Below, one piece after another: positions 40,177-53,110 of a stretch of DNA of 64,000 bases. The notes below the pieces were generated by a model. It saw only the letters and a list, made by a program, of their open reading frames with translations, did not search any database and was not told the origin of the DNA. This stretch comes from Solea solea (lineage: Eukaryota; Chordata; Actinopteri; Pleuronectiformes; Soleidae): the NCBI RefSeq assembly GCF_958295425.1, contig NC_081140.1, forward strand, positions 14,802,087-14,866,086, read 5' to 3'. Each line of letters starts with the position of its first letter. Within the stretch, counting starts at the first letter, position 1. The position numbers and the translations under genes were made by a program.

Positions 40177-43100
40177 GGACGACATACTATACTATGACTT
40201 TTTTGACTGAGTTTGGACGACATACTATACTATGACATTTGTCAGATTTTGGACGACATACTATACTATGACATTTGTGTCAGATTTTGGACGACATACT
40301 ATACTATGACATTTGTGTCAGATTTTGGACGACATACAATACTATGACTTTTTTGACTGATTTTGGACGACAAACTATACTATGACATTTTTGACAGATT
40401 TTGGAAAACATACTATACTCTGACATTTTTGACTGATTTTGGACAACATACTATACTATGACATTTTTGACAGATTTTGGACGACATACTATACTATGAC
40501 TTTTTTGACAGATTTTTGACAACATACTATACTATGACATATTTGACATATTTTGGACAGCATACTATACTATGACTTTTTTGACTGATTTTGGACGACA
40601 TACTATACTATGACTTTTTTGACTGATTTTGGACGAAATACTATACTATGACTTTTTTGACTGATTTTGGACAACATACTATACTATGACATATTTGACA
40701 TATTTTGGACAACATACTATACTATGACTTTTTTGACAGATTTTGGACGACATACTATACTATGACTTTTTTGACTGATTTTGGACGACATACTATACTA
40801 TGACATTTTTGACAGATTTTGGACTACATACTATACTATGTCTTTTTTGACAGGTTTTTTGACGACATACTATACTATGACATTTATGTCAGATTTTGGA
40901 CGACATACTATACTATGACATTTTTGACAGATTTTGGACGACATACTATACTATGACTTTTTTGACTGATTTTGGACGACATACTATACTATGACATTTT
41001 TGACAGATTTTGGACGACATACTATACTATGACTTTTTTGACTGATTTTGGACAACATACTATACTATGACCTTTTTGACAGATTTTGGACTACATACTA
41101 CACTATGTCTTTTTTGACAGGTTTTTTGACGACATACTATACTATGACATTTTTGTCAGATTTTGGACGACATACTATACTATGACTTTTTTGACTGATT
41201 TTGGACAACATACTATACTATGACATTTTTGACTGATTTTGGACGACATACTATACTATGACCTTTTTGACAGATTTTGGACGACATACTATACTATGAC
41301 TTTTTTGACTGATTTTGGACGACATACTATACTATGACTTTTTTGACTGATTTTGGAAAACATACTATACTCTGACATTTTTGTCAGATTTTGCACGACA
41401 TACTATACTATGACATTTTTAGTTGATTTTGGACGTCATACTATACTATGACATTTTTGTCAGATTTTGGACGACATACTATACTATGACGTTTTTGACT
41501 GATTTTGGACGACATACTATACTATGACTTTTTTTACTGATTTTGGACGACATACTATACTATGACATTTTTGACAGATTTTGGAGGACATACTATACTA
41601 TGACTTTTTTGACTGAGTTTGGACGACATACTATAATATGACTTTTTTGACTGATTTTGGACGACATACTATACTATGACATTTGTGTCAGATTTTGGAC
41701 GACATACTATAATATGACTTTTTTGACTGATTTTGGACGACATACTATACTATGACTTTTTTGACTGATTTTGGACGACATACTATACTATGACATTTTT
41801 GACAGATTTTGGAGGACATACTATACTATGACTTTTTTGACTGAGTTTGGACGACATACTATAATATGACTTTTTTGACTGATTTTGGACGACATACTAT
41901 ACTATGACATTTGTGTCAGATTTTGGACGACATACTATAATATGACTTTTTTGACTGATTTTGGACGACATACTATACTATGACATTTTTGACAGATGTA
42001 GGACGACATACTATAATATGACATTTTTGACAGATTTTGGAAGACATACTATACTATGACTTTTTTTTACTGATTTTGGACGACATACTATACTATGATA
42101 TATTTGACATATTTTGGAAAACATACTATACTATGACTTTTTTGACTGATTTTGGACGACAAACTATACTATGACATTTTTGACAGATTTTGGACGACAT
42201 ACTATAATATGACATTTTTGACAGATTTTGGAAGACATACTATAATATGACATTTTTGACAGATTTTGGAAGACATACTATACTATGACTTTTTTTTACT
42301 GATTTTGGACGACATACTATACGATGATATATTTGACAGATTTTGGACGACATACTATACTATGACATTTTTGTCAGATTTTGCACGACATACTATACTA
42401 TGACATTTTTGACAGATTTTGGACGACATACTATACTATGACATTTTTGACTGATTTTGGACGACATACTATACTATGACTTTTTTGACTGATTTTGGAC
42501 GACATACTATACTATGACTTTTTTGACTGATTTTGGACGACATACTATACTATCTTTTTTGACTGATTTTGGACGACATACTATACTATGACTTTTTTGA
42601 CTGAGTTTGGACGACATACTATAATATGACTTTTTTGACTGATTTTGGACGACATACTATACTATGACATTTGTGTCAGATTTTGGACGACATACTATAA
42701 TATGACATTTTTGACAGATTTTGGAAGACATACTATACTATGACTTTTTTTTACTGATTTTGGACGACATACTATACTATGATATATTTGACATATTTTG
42801 GAAAACATACTATACTATGACTTTTTTGACTGATTTTGGACGACATACTATACTATGACATTTTTGACAGATTTTGGACGACATACTATAATATGACATT
42901 TTTGACAGATTTTGGAGGACATACTATACTATGATATATTTGACATATTTTGGACAACATACTATACTATGACATTTTTGTCAGATTTTGGACGACATAC
43001 TATACTATGACTTTTTTGACTGATTTTGGACAACATACTATACTTTGACTTTTTTGACAGATTTTGGACGACATACTATATTATGACATTTTTGACAGAT

Positions 43101-45525
43101 TTTGGACGACATACTATACTATGACTTTTTTGACTGATTTTGGACGACATACTATACTATGACATTTTTAGTTGATTTTGGACGTCATACTATACTATGA
43201 CATTTTTGTCAGATTTTGGACGACATACTATACTATGACGTTTTTGACTGATTTTGGACGACATACTATACTATGACTTTTTTTACTGATTTTGGACGAC
43301 ATACTATACTATGATATATTTGACAGATTTTGGACGACATACTATACTATGATATATTTGACAGATTTTGGACAACATACTATACAATGACATTTTTGAC
43401 TGATTTTGGACGACATACTATACTATGACATTTTTAGTTGATTTTGGACGACATACTATACTATGACTTTTTTGACTGATTTTGGACGACATACTATACT
43501 ATGACTTTTTTGACTGATTTTGGACGACATACTATACCATGACTTTTTTGACTGATTTTGGACGATGTACTATACTATGACATTTTTAGTTGATTTTGGA
43601 CGACATACTATACTATGACATTTTTGTCAGATTTTGGACGACATACTATACTATGACGTTTTTGACTGATTTTGCACGACATACTATACTATGACTTTTT
43701 TTACTGATTTTGGATGACATACTATACTATGATATATTTGACAGATTTTGGACGACATACTATACAATGACATTTTTGACTGATTTTGGACAACATACTA
43801 TACTATGACTTTTTTGACTGATTTTGGACGACATACTATACTATGACTTTTTTGACTGATTTTGGACGACGTACTATACTATGACATTTTTAGTTGATTT
43901 TGGACGACATACTATACTATGACATTTTTGTCAGATTTTGGAGGACATACTATACTATTACTTTTTTGACTGATTTTGGAGGACATACTATACTATGACT
44001 TTTTTGACTGATTTTGGACGACATACTATACTATGACATTTTTGACAGATTTAGGACGACATAATGTACTATGACATTATTGTCAGATTTTGGACGACAT
44101 ACTATATACTATGACATTTTTAGGTGATTTTTTGACGACATACTATACTATGACTTTTTTTACTCATTTTGGACGACATACTATACTATGACTTTTTTGA
44201 CTGATTTTGGACGACATACTATACTACGACTTTTTTGACTGATTTTGGACGACATACTATACTATGACTTTTTTGACTGATTTTGGACGACATACTATAC
44301 TATGACATTTTTGACTGATTTTGGACGACGTACTATACTATGACTTTTTTGACTGATTTTGGATGACGTACTATACTATGACATTTTTAGTTGATTTTGG
44401 ATGACATACTATACTATGACATTTTTGTCAGATTTTGGAGGACATACTATACTATGATTTTTTTGACTGATTTTGGACGACATACTATACTATGACTTTT
44501 TTGACTGATTTTGGACGACGTACTATACTATGACATTTTTAGTTGATTTTGGACGACATACTATACTATGACATTTTTGTCAGATTTTGGAGGACATACT
44601 ATACTATTACTTTTTTGACTGATTTTGGACAACATACTATACTATGACTTTTTTGACTGATTTTGGACGACATACTATACTATGACATTTTTGACAGATT
44701 TAGGACGACATAATGTACTATGACATTATTGTCAGATTTTGGACGACATACTATATACTATGACATTTTTAGGTGATTTTTTGACGACATACTATACTAT
44801 GACTTTTTTTACTCATTTTGGACGACATACTATACTGTGACTTTTTTGACAGATTTTGGATGACATACTATACTACGACATTTTTGACTGATTTTGGACG
44901 ACATACTATACTATGACTTTTTTGACTGATTTTGGACGACATACTATACTATGACTTTTTTGACTGATTGTGGACGACATACTATACTATGACTTTTTTG
45001 ACTGATTGTGGACGACATACTATACTATGACTTTTTTGATTGATTTTGGACGACATACTATACTATGACATTTTTGACTGATTTTGGACAACATACTATA
45101 CTATGATATATTTGACATATTTTGGACAACATACTATACTATGACTTTTTTTACTGATTTTGGACGACATACTATACTATGACATTTTTGACTGATTTTG
45201 GAGGACATACTATACTATGACTTTTTTGACTGATTTTGGACGACATACTATACTATGACTTTTTTGACTGATTTTGGAAGACATACTATACTTTGATATA
45301 TTTGACATATTTTGGACAACATACCATACTATGACATTTTTTACTGATTTTGGACGACAAACTATACTATGACTTTTTTGTCAGATTTTGGACGACATAC
45401 TATACTATGACTTTTTTGTCAGATTTTGGACGACATACTATACTATGACTTTTTTGACATATTTTGGACGACATACTATGCTATGATATATTTGACATAT
45501 TTTGGACAACATACTATACTATGAC

Positions 45526-45912
45526 TGGGCCACACGGTGGAGTAGTGGTTAGCACTCTCGCCTTGCAGCGAGAAGACCCGGGTTCGAGCCCCGGTTGGAA
45601 CAAGGGCCTTTCTGCATGGAGTTTGCATGTTCTCCCTGTGTGTGCGTGGGTTCTCTCCGGGTACTCCGGCTTCCTCCCACAGTCCAAAAACATGCAATGT
45701 GGGGATAGGTAAATTGGACACTCCAAATTGACCATAGGAGTGAGTGTGAGAGTGAATGGTTGTTTGTCTCTATCTGTGTGTGGCCCTGCGATGGACTGGC
45801 GAACTGTCCAGGGTGTACCCCGCCTATCGCCCGATGTAGCTGAGATTGGCACAGCACCCCCCGCAACCCTCTGGTTGAGGATATAGCGGTAGATGATGAC
45901 TGACTGACTGAC
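45526..45912 (+). mobile_element. tRNA-derived SINE-like element inserted in the array
   Basis: A tRNA-like head has GTTCGAGCC as B box (45592-45600) and TGGAGTAGTGG as an imperfect A box (45538-45548). The body contains 'gagtttgcatgttctccc', 'ccacagtccaaaaacatgc', 'gatggactggcgaactg' and 'cagggtgtaccccgcc'. It ends in a (GACT)n tail. The 11-bp array sequence TATACTATGAC occurs immediately before (45515-45525) and immediately after (45913-45923). The array phase therefore restarts, as expected of a target-site duplication. It is the best-preserved copy of this family in the window. Confidence 0.8.
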
Positions 45913-46037
45913 TATACTATGACATTTTTTACTGATTTTGGACCACATACTATACTATGACTTTTTTGTCAGATTTTGGACGACATACTATACTATGACT
46001 TTTTTGACTGATTTTGGACGACATACTATACTATGAC

Positions 46038-46212
46038 ATTATAAGTGATTTTGGGAACATATAGATACTCAGTTGGATCAGTGGTTTGTGATACTCCTGT
46101 TCAAAACCAACCCTTAAGGAACATGGTTCAAATCCCATCACTGACAGATAACTAAAACAATTTTGGGTCATTTCGGACGACACACCATACTATCACTTTT
46201 ATGACAGATTTC
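46038..46212 (+). repeat. tRNA-like module at the array edge, copy 3 (diverged)
   Basis: It has the same layout as copies 1 and 2, with several differences. The A box reads TGGATCAGTGG, which breaks the conserved pyrimidine. The B box GTTCAAATC (46126-46134) is intact. It lies next to the degenerate right edge of the array and so may be closer to the founder copy. Confidence 0.75.
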
Positions 46213-47169
46213 GGACGACATACTATACTATGACTATTTTGAGTGAGTTTGGATGACATACTATAGTATGACTTCTTTTAGGGATTTTGGACGACATCCT
46301 ATAGTATGACTTTTTTTAGTAAATTTGGACGACTTACTATAGAATGACTATTTTGAGTGATTCTGGAAGACATACTGTACTTTAATATCACTTTTTTGAG
46401 TAATTTTCTATTACATACTATACTATGACTTTTTTGTGATTTTGGTTGACATACTATTGTATTACGTTTTGGTGTCATTTTGGACGACATACGATTGTAT
46501 GACTTTTTTGGGTGATTTTATAGTATGACGTTTTGGTGTCACTCAAAAAAATCAAACTATAGTATTTTGTACAAAATGACTCTTAAAAGGCATTGCACGT
46601 ACTGTATGTCGTCCAAAATCACTCAGAAAAGTCATACTAAAGTATGACCTTTTTTTTTTAATCAAAATTTGGTCGACATACTGACTGATAACTTCTATGT
46701 CACATTTTTGACGCCTTTTGGATGTTTTCCTTTACTTTGACTTTTTTGTCACATAGGACGGCGTTTGGATGCTTTGAAAAAGTTACCAAATCACCAATCA
46801 CCATTTTGGACGACATATGACTATGACTTCTTTGTCACTTTTTGGACAACTTATTATAGTATGACTTCTTTGTCACATTTTGTTACATTTTTGGCAACAT
46901 ACTAACCTATGACTTTTTTGTCACATTTTGGACGACATACTATACAATGACTTTTTATTACATTTTGGACAAAATACTAAATAATGACTTTTTTGTCAGA
47001 TTGTTGACGCCTTTTGGACGTTTTCCTAAACTATTACTTTTCCATCACATTTTGTATGCCTTATACTATGACTTTTTTGCCACATTACGGACGTCATTTA
47101 GATGCTTTGGAAAAGTTACTTCAATGATTTTTTAACAAGGTTGGGATTCTTTCTTGTATCGTATATAAA

Positions 47170-47560
47170 AAAAAAAAACAAGTGGACACGATTCTCACAT
47201 TAATTGTTTTTATTTAAAGGCAAACTTTTACAAATTAAAGTGCTGACAAAATAAAATATGTAAACACATTATGTATCAGTCAAAATGGGTCAAAGGTCAC
47301 AAATGCTAACTTAACTTTCTCACTCATTCAGGGGCCTTAATTAGTGCCAATTCACCTGTCATCATCATTCACCTGTCCTCATCATTCACCTGTCCTCATC
47401 ATTCACGGCCAAAGTTTCAGGTGCGTGAATTTTTCTTTTTTAATTCAGGCCAACATTTTTTTTCTCAGTTAAATGTAGAGTTCTTCCAAAAAAAAACATA
47501 CTTAAGTAAGAGTAAAATTACCTACTCAATTACAGTAACGCTAGTGAATGTAATTTTTCA
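47170..47560 (-). mobile_element. Interspersed repeat, family A, copy 2
   Basis: Reverse-complement copy of the family seen at 58436-58742. Shared motifs on the minus strand include 'gtgacctttgacccatttt' and 'gtttacatattttattttg'. This copy uniquely contains three tandem copies of a 17-bp block (47355-47405) with 'cacctgtcctcatcatt'. It lies about 60 bp beyond the end of the 38-bp array. Confidence 0.65.
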
Positions 47561-50244
47561 GTGTCCTGCTTGTGCTCACTCATGTGCTCCCTGTTTGATG
47601 CTGCTTGGCCAACCCAGAGAGAATGTGAAGAGTTCCTATACCTGATAGAATCATACATAAACGGAAATATATTACTGCACCACAAACTGTATAGTTTTAT
47701 TGAGTTTCTGCATCTTTTTGTAGATATTTAGTTTATTGACCTGCATGGAGGAAACTTGTTTTAGAGTCTTGCACTTAAATACATCATTGTCACAACAGTT
47801 TATCACCAGGACTCTGACGCTGACAGGAGAGCAGACTGTGGCACCACAGCTGAGCATGTGCCACATTCACAGGAAGCTTTACTCTTCTATCTCTAAACAG
47901 GTAGACGACCATTTATCTTATGAACACAGGGCCAGGTTAAGTGTATTGAGGTCAGACAGGATAGCCGCTGAACACCTCCCGCCTAATCCCATGGCCGCGT
48001 CCGACCGACAGATTAGTCCAGCTTGTTGGGGGGAAATACTCCGGTCGATCCTGTTTCTCTCTGTTGGCTGCACATCAATCACATTCAGTAACTCACTTCC
48101 CCCTCTCATATGCCTACTCACGCCACAGAAAAGGTCAGCGCAGCACAGTCACACAGCAGAACACTGCACAGAATTCAGTGGGTATATTAGGTATGTTTTA
48201 ACATATCTGTCTTTGCACGCTACTAAATGAATAAGAGCCAAATAAACCATAGCTTTTGACGTGCAAAAGCAATTCTTTTAAGGCTAGAGTTCACAAATGA
48301 AAGATTGAATTATATACATTTATTTGCGAAAGTGCAGATGATTTACAGTAGATTATTGTTGTTTATTTTGTATTGTTGTTTCTGTGTCTGTCTACTGTAA
48401 TATTGAGCTTACTTTTGTCACGAGACAAAGAGAGACCACCTGTCCTGGTGTGTATTTGTCTTAAAGGTGACATGAACACTTGTTGAATGTCAACAGTTGG
48501 ACTAGATCTGTGAGATTTGCCTCGTCACCACTGATTACTAGATGTGACAAGCCACAGCACAGATATACAAAAACCCTTGTGAAACCATGAGTTAAAAAAG
48601 ATTAAAAATGATGCTTTGTACATAGGTCTCAGGAAGTAGATGATGCAGTGACTTGCATGAATACATTATTGTTTATTTAGCAGAAATCCTGGATTAGACT
48701 GGGGATATAATGTTATGAACTGTGAAAAAATCAAATCAAGTGGTATTTTGGGAAGTGCATATCATTGCCGGTCCCACCTTGAAGGTCACAGAGGTTTCTG
48801 AGGTGTATGTGCTGCAAGAAGTGTGAAACAGTTTCCCTAAAAAGGAAGTAATGGATTACAGTGTATGTGTGTCCTGTGTGTACTGTAGGGGGAATGACTG
48901 ATCTTCTTGTTCCTGCAAAACATTAACACAACAGGGAGGTTCTTTGACTGTGTCAACAAAACAACCAAGCAGCTGAATCCACAGAAAAGCAATACAGGTG
49001 GAGAATTTCACTATCACACTGTGTGCAGTTTAATGCACGTGATTTCCTGACGCACGTGATTTCCTTCGACCGGTCCATCTTATTTTGCATTAAACTGGAC
49101 ACATCTAATGATTTTTACCTGCATGAGTATTCCCTTCCTCACTTTTTACACCTTTTTTGTATCATTTACTTTTTTTTCATGAAGGTTAGAATTTGCTGTA
49201 GCCTTTGGGGTTACATTGTGACAAGGATTTGTATTATTTATGAGACCAGGCTGTTTCTGCAATGTCTTACAATGGTACATTAGGAGGGCAAAGAAATAAA
49301 AAAAAAAGAAGTAATACTAACAAAGGACTAACAAAGATATTCTTTAAGATTAAAGTTGTGTTTCTTTTTTTTTCTTTTACCACATCACTCGCTTTGCAAG
49401 ATCAGATGAACTCTCCTCATCACACCACAGACATTGATGCTTGCCATGTATTATAACGTGGATGACCTAATCGAAGTATACTTTGCAATTGGATTAGGAA
49501 ATGTGTGTACCAAAAAGCAAACATATGTCTCAGTCCAGCAAAAACCATCACATTGTAATTCCTGCTGATGCACACATTCAAATAAATCTGTAATGTTTCT
49601 TGTGATGTCATGGTTTGTTTGTGTTTTTTAATCCAGTTTTATACATTTATTCATCATACCCACTTCCCTTTGTGTGTGCACAGCATCCCAGACCTAAATC
49701 CCATGTTCCCCTTACCACAGTGGACACATTTGCTTCAGAGTGTGCCTTAGAAACAAACATGGACTATATATGAGCTTACATGTTGTGTGCATTTGCCCTT
49801 TGTCCTTGCTGCTATGTGTTCTGGTATGTCGCTAAAGGTTGGGGCCAGGCGAGGAGCAGGATGGCGGGGCCCTGTGAGGGGGGAGCTCAGGCTGGGGTAG
49901 AGCCACAGCGCCAAAGAGCCAAAGGCCAGCATCTCTGACGAAAGCTGGGATTAGGATAGGGCCATGAATTTCAGAGTAATACAGTTCACATTCTTATGCA
50001 CCAGCACACAGATTAAAGTGAAAGCAACCAGTCATTGAGCTACTGCATGTCAATTTTTTTTTTACCTTAACGAAGCCTGCGTTAGGTACATTTTGTAATT
50101 TAAGAGCAGCAGCTAGAGAATCTAAGCCAATGTGTCATTCCAGAAAGTTCTCGCCTTTCTCTGCGCACTGCATGACTTCACAAGACTGCAAGTGCAGGCT
50201 GTTCCTAAGAATTTTGCAAGTCAGGACAACTACAGTGCACGCGA

Positions 50245-50269
50245 ACACACACACACACACACACACACA
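50245..50269. repeat. (CA)n microsatellite
   Basis: Uninterrupted CA dinucleotides. Confidence 0.9.
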
Positions 50270-52598
50270 AACTTAATGAGCTGTCGTTTAGTCCTCCTGT
50301 TGGTTAGAGGAGGTACTGCAAACTCAAACGTTTACAGAGCTGTGACAGTGACATCTGACCTTCTCTGCTCTGGGAGGCAGCCAATGATCTGCTTTGCCAA
50401 CATCAGAGACATTGTTTTTTTTTTTTTACTGCACCTTCAGACAAGAAACTCAGAATTAAGTCATCAATAGGGTTTGTTACACATTTTTTTTGTATGTTTC
50501 TCCAGCCATAGAAAATAAACTATTATTGTAACTCGTGAGATAATTAAAATATGGTTTGAAAGCAATTGTTTTCCAATCTGTGACCTTGTTCTTCAATAAG
50601 TGTGTGAAAAAAATAAACATTTTGTGCTTTCAAACTCGGAAAGGGTCAAAAACTAAATCACAAACACCTGTGCGATTTCACAATGAATGTTTTATCTATA
50701 ATAATGAGAACACATGGTCACAAGGAGGAGAATCTCATTCAGGCATAAATTAGCTCAGACAAAAACGCTGTGGAGACCTAAGCCATGCGAGTGATCGTTC
50801 AAATTCCACAGACATCTGTAATGTATGAATGGACGTTGTGTGCACAGCTTTCCTGCATTTTGGTCACTTGGATAAATAAAGCATGCACAGTTTTAAAAAG
50901 TCAAAGAGCAGATCCAAATATTAAATTGTCTGCGCCTGGAGGACTTGACTGGCTCGACTGTACTGCTGCCATCTCACTTATCCTTTGCAAATCTTTGGAG
51001 GAAATATGATAGATGGACTGGAAGTCTTCACAATTTCACTCCCTAATCTCGAAGACAAGATGGAGTGAATTTTTACTGCCCTATTTATCAGTTTTATTGT
51101 CAGTCGTCATGATGAATGATACGGTGAGGTGAAGGCTTGGCCATTATTGCCGCCAAAGTGGCAAGCACTTCCTTCTTTAATGTATGTCCCACAACAGAAG
51201 CGATGACACATCAAAAGTGTAGAAAATTTATCTGGACCCTAAACCCAAAGTAGGCTTTTAACCAAGAGACAACTCACCATGACTTCACCCATTGGTTTAA
51301 GGAGTGTTGTTGTTTTTTAAAACAGTAACCATGTTTGAAAGAGCTGGGGTTTGACTCGACTGAGCGTTGGTCCACTGCACGTCCGTCCACACCTGCAACC
51401 AGACACGTCTTGGACGGTAATAGCTGCCAATAACAAAGTCGACTGTTGTGCCCCAGTCTGAAGGACATGAATTTGTAAGATTAAAAGAGGAGGACAAAGA
51501 CGTCAATGCAAGCAATTTCTTTTCACTAAAGAAATGTGTATGTTTACTCAAAATAGACAGGAAATGAAAAGTGACTTTGGGGGGGGGAACCTTGAAAAAA
51601 ATAACAAAAGACCCAATCCTCCCCGACCATGACCAACAAAATGAACTGGAAAAAAGCGGTTTTCAAGAGAAAGGCAGTTAAACCACAGAGCTCTTCTGTA
51701 AATACAAAGCAAACACATCTACAACTTCTTCACAGGTCAAAGCTGTAGTGTGTAACTTTTACTCCTAAACACAAACTATTGTCAAATGAGTTCACACAAT
51801 TCTGATTAAAACTCTCAGTATAGCAGCGTTTACATCTTATTCAGATTTAGTTGGTCAGTGACATTCCTGTGCTGCAGACAGGAAGTGAGTGATTTTATTC
51901 CAAGCCAGGCAGAGGCAACAGCAACATTGTGCTATGGTTAAGTAAAGAAAGGTTTCAAATGTTGATAATATAAAACATGTCCAGGAGATGCACCTTATAA
52001 TTTATCTGTATGGGTTTCTAACTAAGTAATTAGAGATTATAAAACAGGCTTTACTAATTTATAGTGAGGAGGACAATACCACTGCCAGCACTAGGTTCTC
52101 AGCTTCCTCTGGGCAGCAGAGTCTCCGAGGGAAAGTCAATCCTCCACATACTCCAATTAGGAGATGGTCCATCTATCCATCCTGTCAGTGTAGGACCCTC
52201 AGACGGCAGCTTCCATCGTCTATGGCAACAGGAGCGCTCACACCAGCACACAAATCACACACACGTACAGTATATGCTCTGCATCATCCTCTGCTTTACG
52301 CACAACACGCTGCGTCTTGCAAACCAGCGCAATCGCCCCCCGATGGCCACTCAGAAAAATACAGGTTCCAGGAAATTCCACGTAAGCTTCACTCCAGTTT
52401 TTACATAATACAGTCAATGTTCTTACTGTCACATCACGTCTGTTTCCAAGCATTTCATTTCCCCCATGTTCCTCTCGTGAGAATGTGCAAAGCAAGAGTC
52501 GTGGAATTGATCCAAAAAGGTTCAAAATGATTCTAGAAAAGAAGAATAAAATCATTTTCAAGCAGGACATGTTATCAGAAGTGGGAGTGCTGGAAACG

Positions 52599-52599
<1 letters not shown>

Positions 52600-52652
<53 letters not shown>
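52600..52652. repeat. (GT)n microsatellite, long and pure
   Basis: About 26 uninterrupted GT units, the longest pure dinucleotide run of this type in the window. It is followed by a CT-rich tract (52682-52735). Confidence 0.95.
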
Positions 52653-52653
<1 letters not shown>

Positions 52654-53074
52654 AACTCTTCGGCAATCTGACACGAAAGAAATCTCTCTTTCGCTCTCTC
52701 TCTCCCTCTCTTTCTGTCTCACCCTCGCTCTCTCAGTTCCTCGTTCCCACAGCAGGAGCACAAAAGGTTCACACATTCATAAACCTTGTGCTTTGTGTGT
52801 ATGAACGGCCCCTCCCCAGTTAATACATGACTGTACGTCCCAGAAATAGACTGTAGGTTTTGTTTAAAGTGGAACTAATGCACGAGTGAGGAGTTTCCAG
52901 TGGGCCTCGACGTGATGGAGACCGGCTTGTGCTTCTCACAGGCAGGACTGTGCTTGTAGCCGAGCCCGTCCTCAAAGATGTTTATGCTTCAGCAAACTGG
53001 CACATTCAATTTCCCACGCCTCGCTGTGTATGCAGACATTTCAGATCTGCATGTATACACAAACACACCCAGAG

Positions 53075-53077
53075 ACA

Positions 53078-53110
<33 letters not shown>
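53075..53110. repeat. Compound (CA)n-(GA)n microsatellite
   Basis: CA repeats pass directly into GA repeats. Confidence 0.9.

Larger units (their letters stand above)
33601..47110 (+). repeat. Giant 38-bp tandem repeat (satellite) array
   Basis: The unit is 38 bp, measured for example between 'tatgactttt' at 35221 and 35259. In order it reads TTTTTTGACTG, ATTTTGGACGAC, ATACTATACTATGAC. More than 300 copies run in one orientation. Unit variants include gacATTTTTGACA, gacATTTTTGTCA and gatATATTTGACA types, plus occasional 2-bp insertions (ACTATATACTATG). The core (about 33960-46035) is highly uniform. Units at both edges, especially after 46200, are divergent and of variable length. Because 38 is not a multiple of 3 and stops are frequent, no reading frame crosses it. 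Three tRNA-like modules and one SINE interrupt it. The true copy number may differ from this assembly. Confidence 0.97.

Noticed and set aside
33601..47110. CRISPR-like array of regular short repeats
   Set aside because: Units are contiguous with no unique spacers, and the window has spliced vertebrate genes. It is a satellite.
47736..48230. 164-codon open frame, plus strand
   Set aside because: No recognisable family and an overlapping opposite-strand frame. It is probably chance in a locally GC-richer stretch.
52558..52823. Frames with Cys-Val or His-Thr repeats
   Set aside because: They are translations of the long (GT)n microsatellite.
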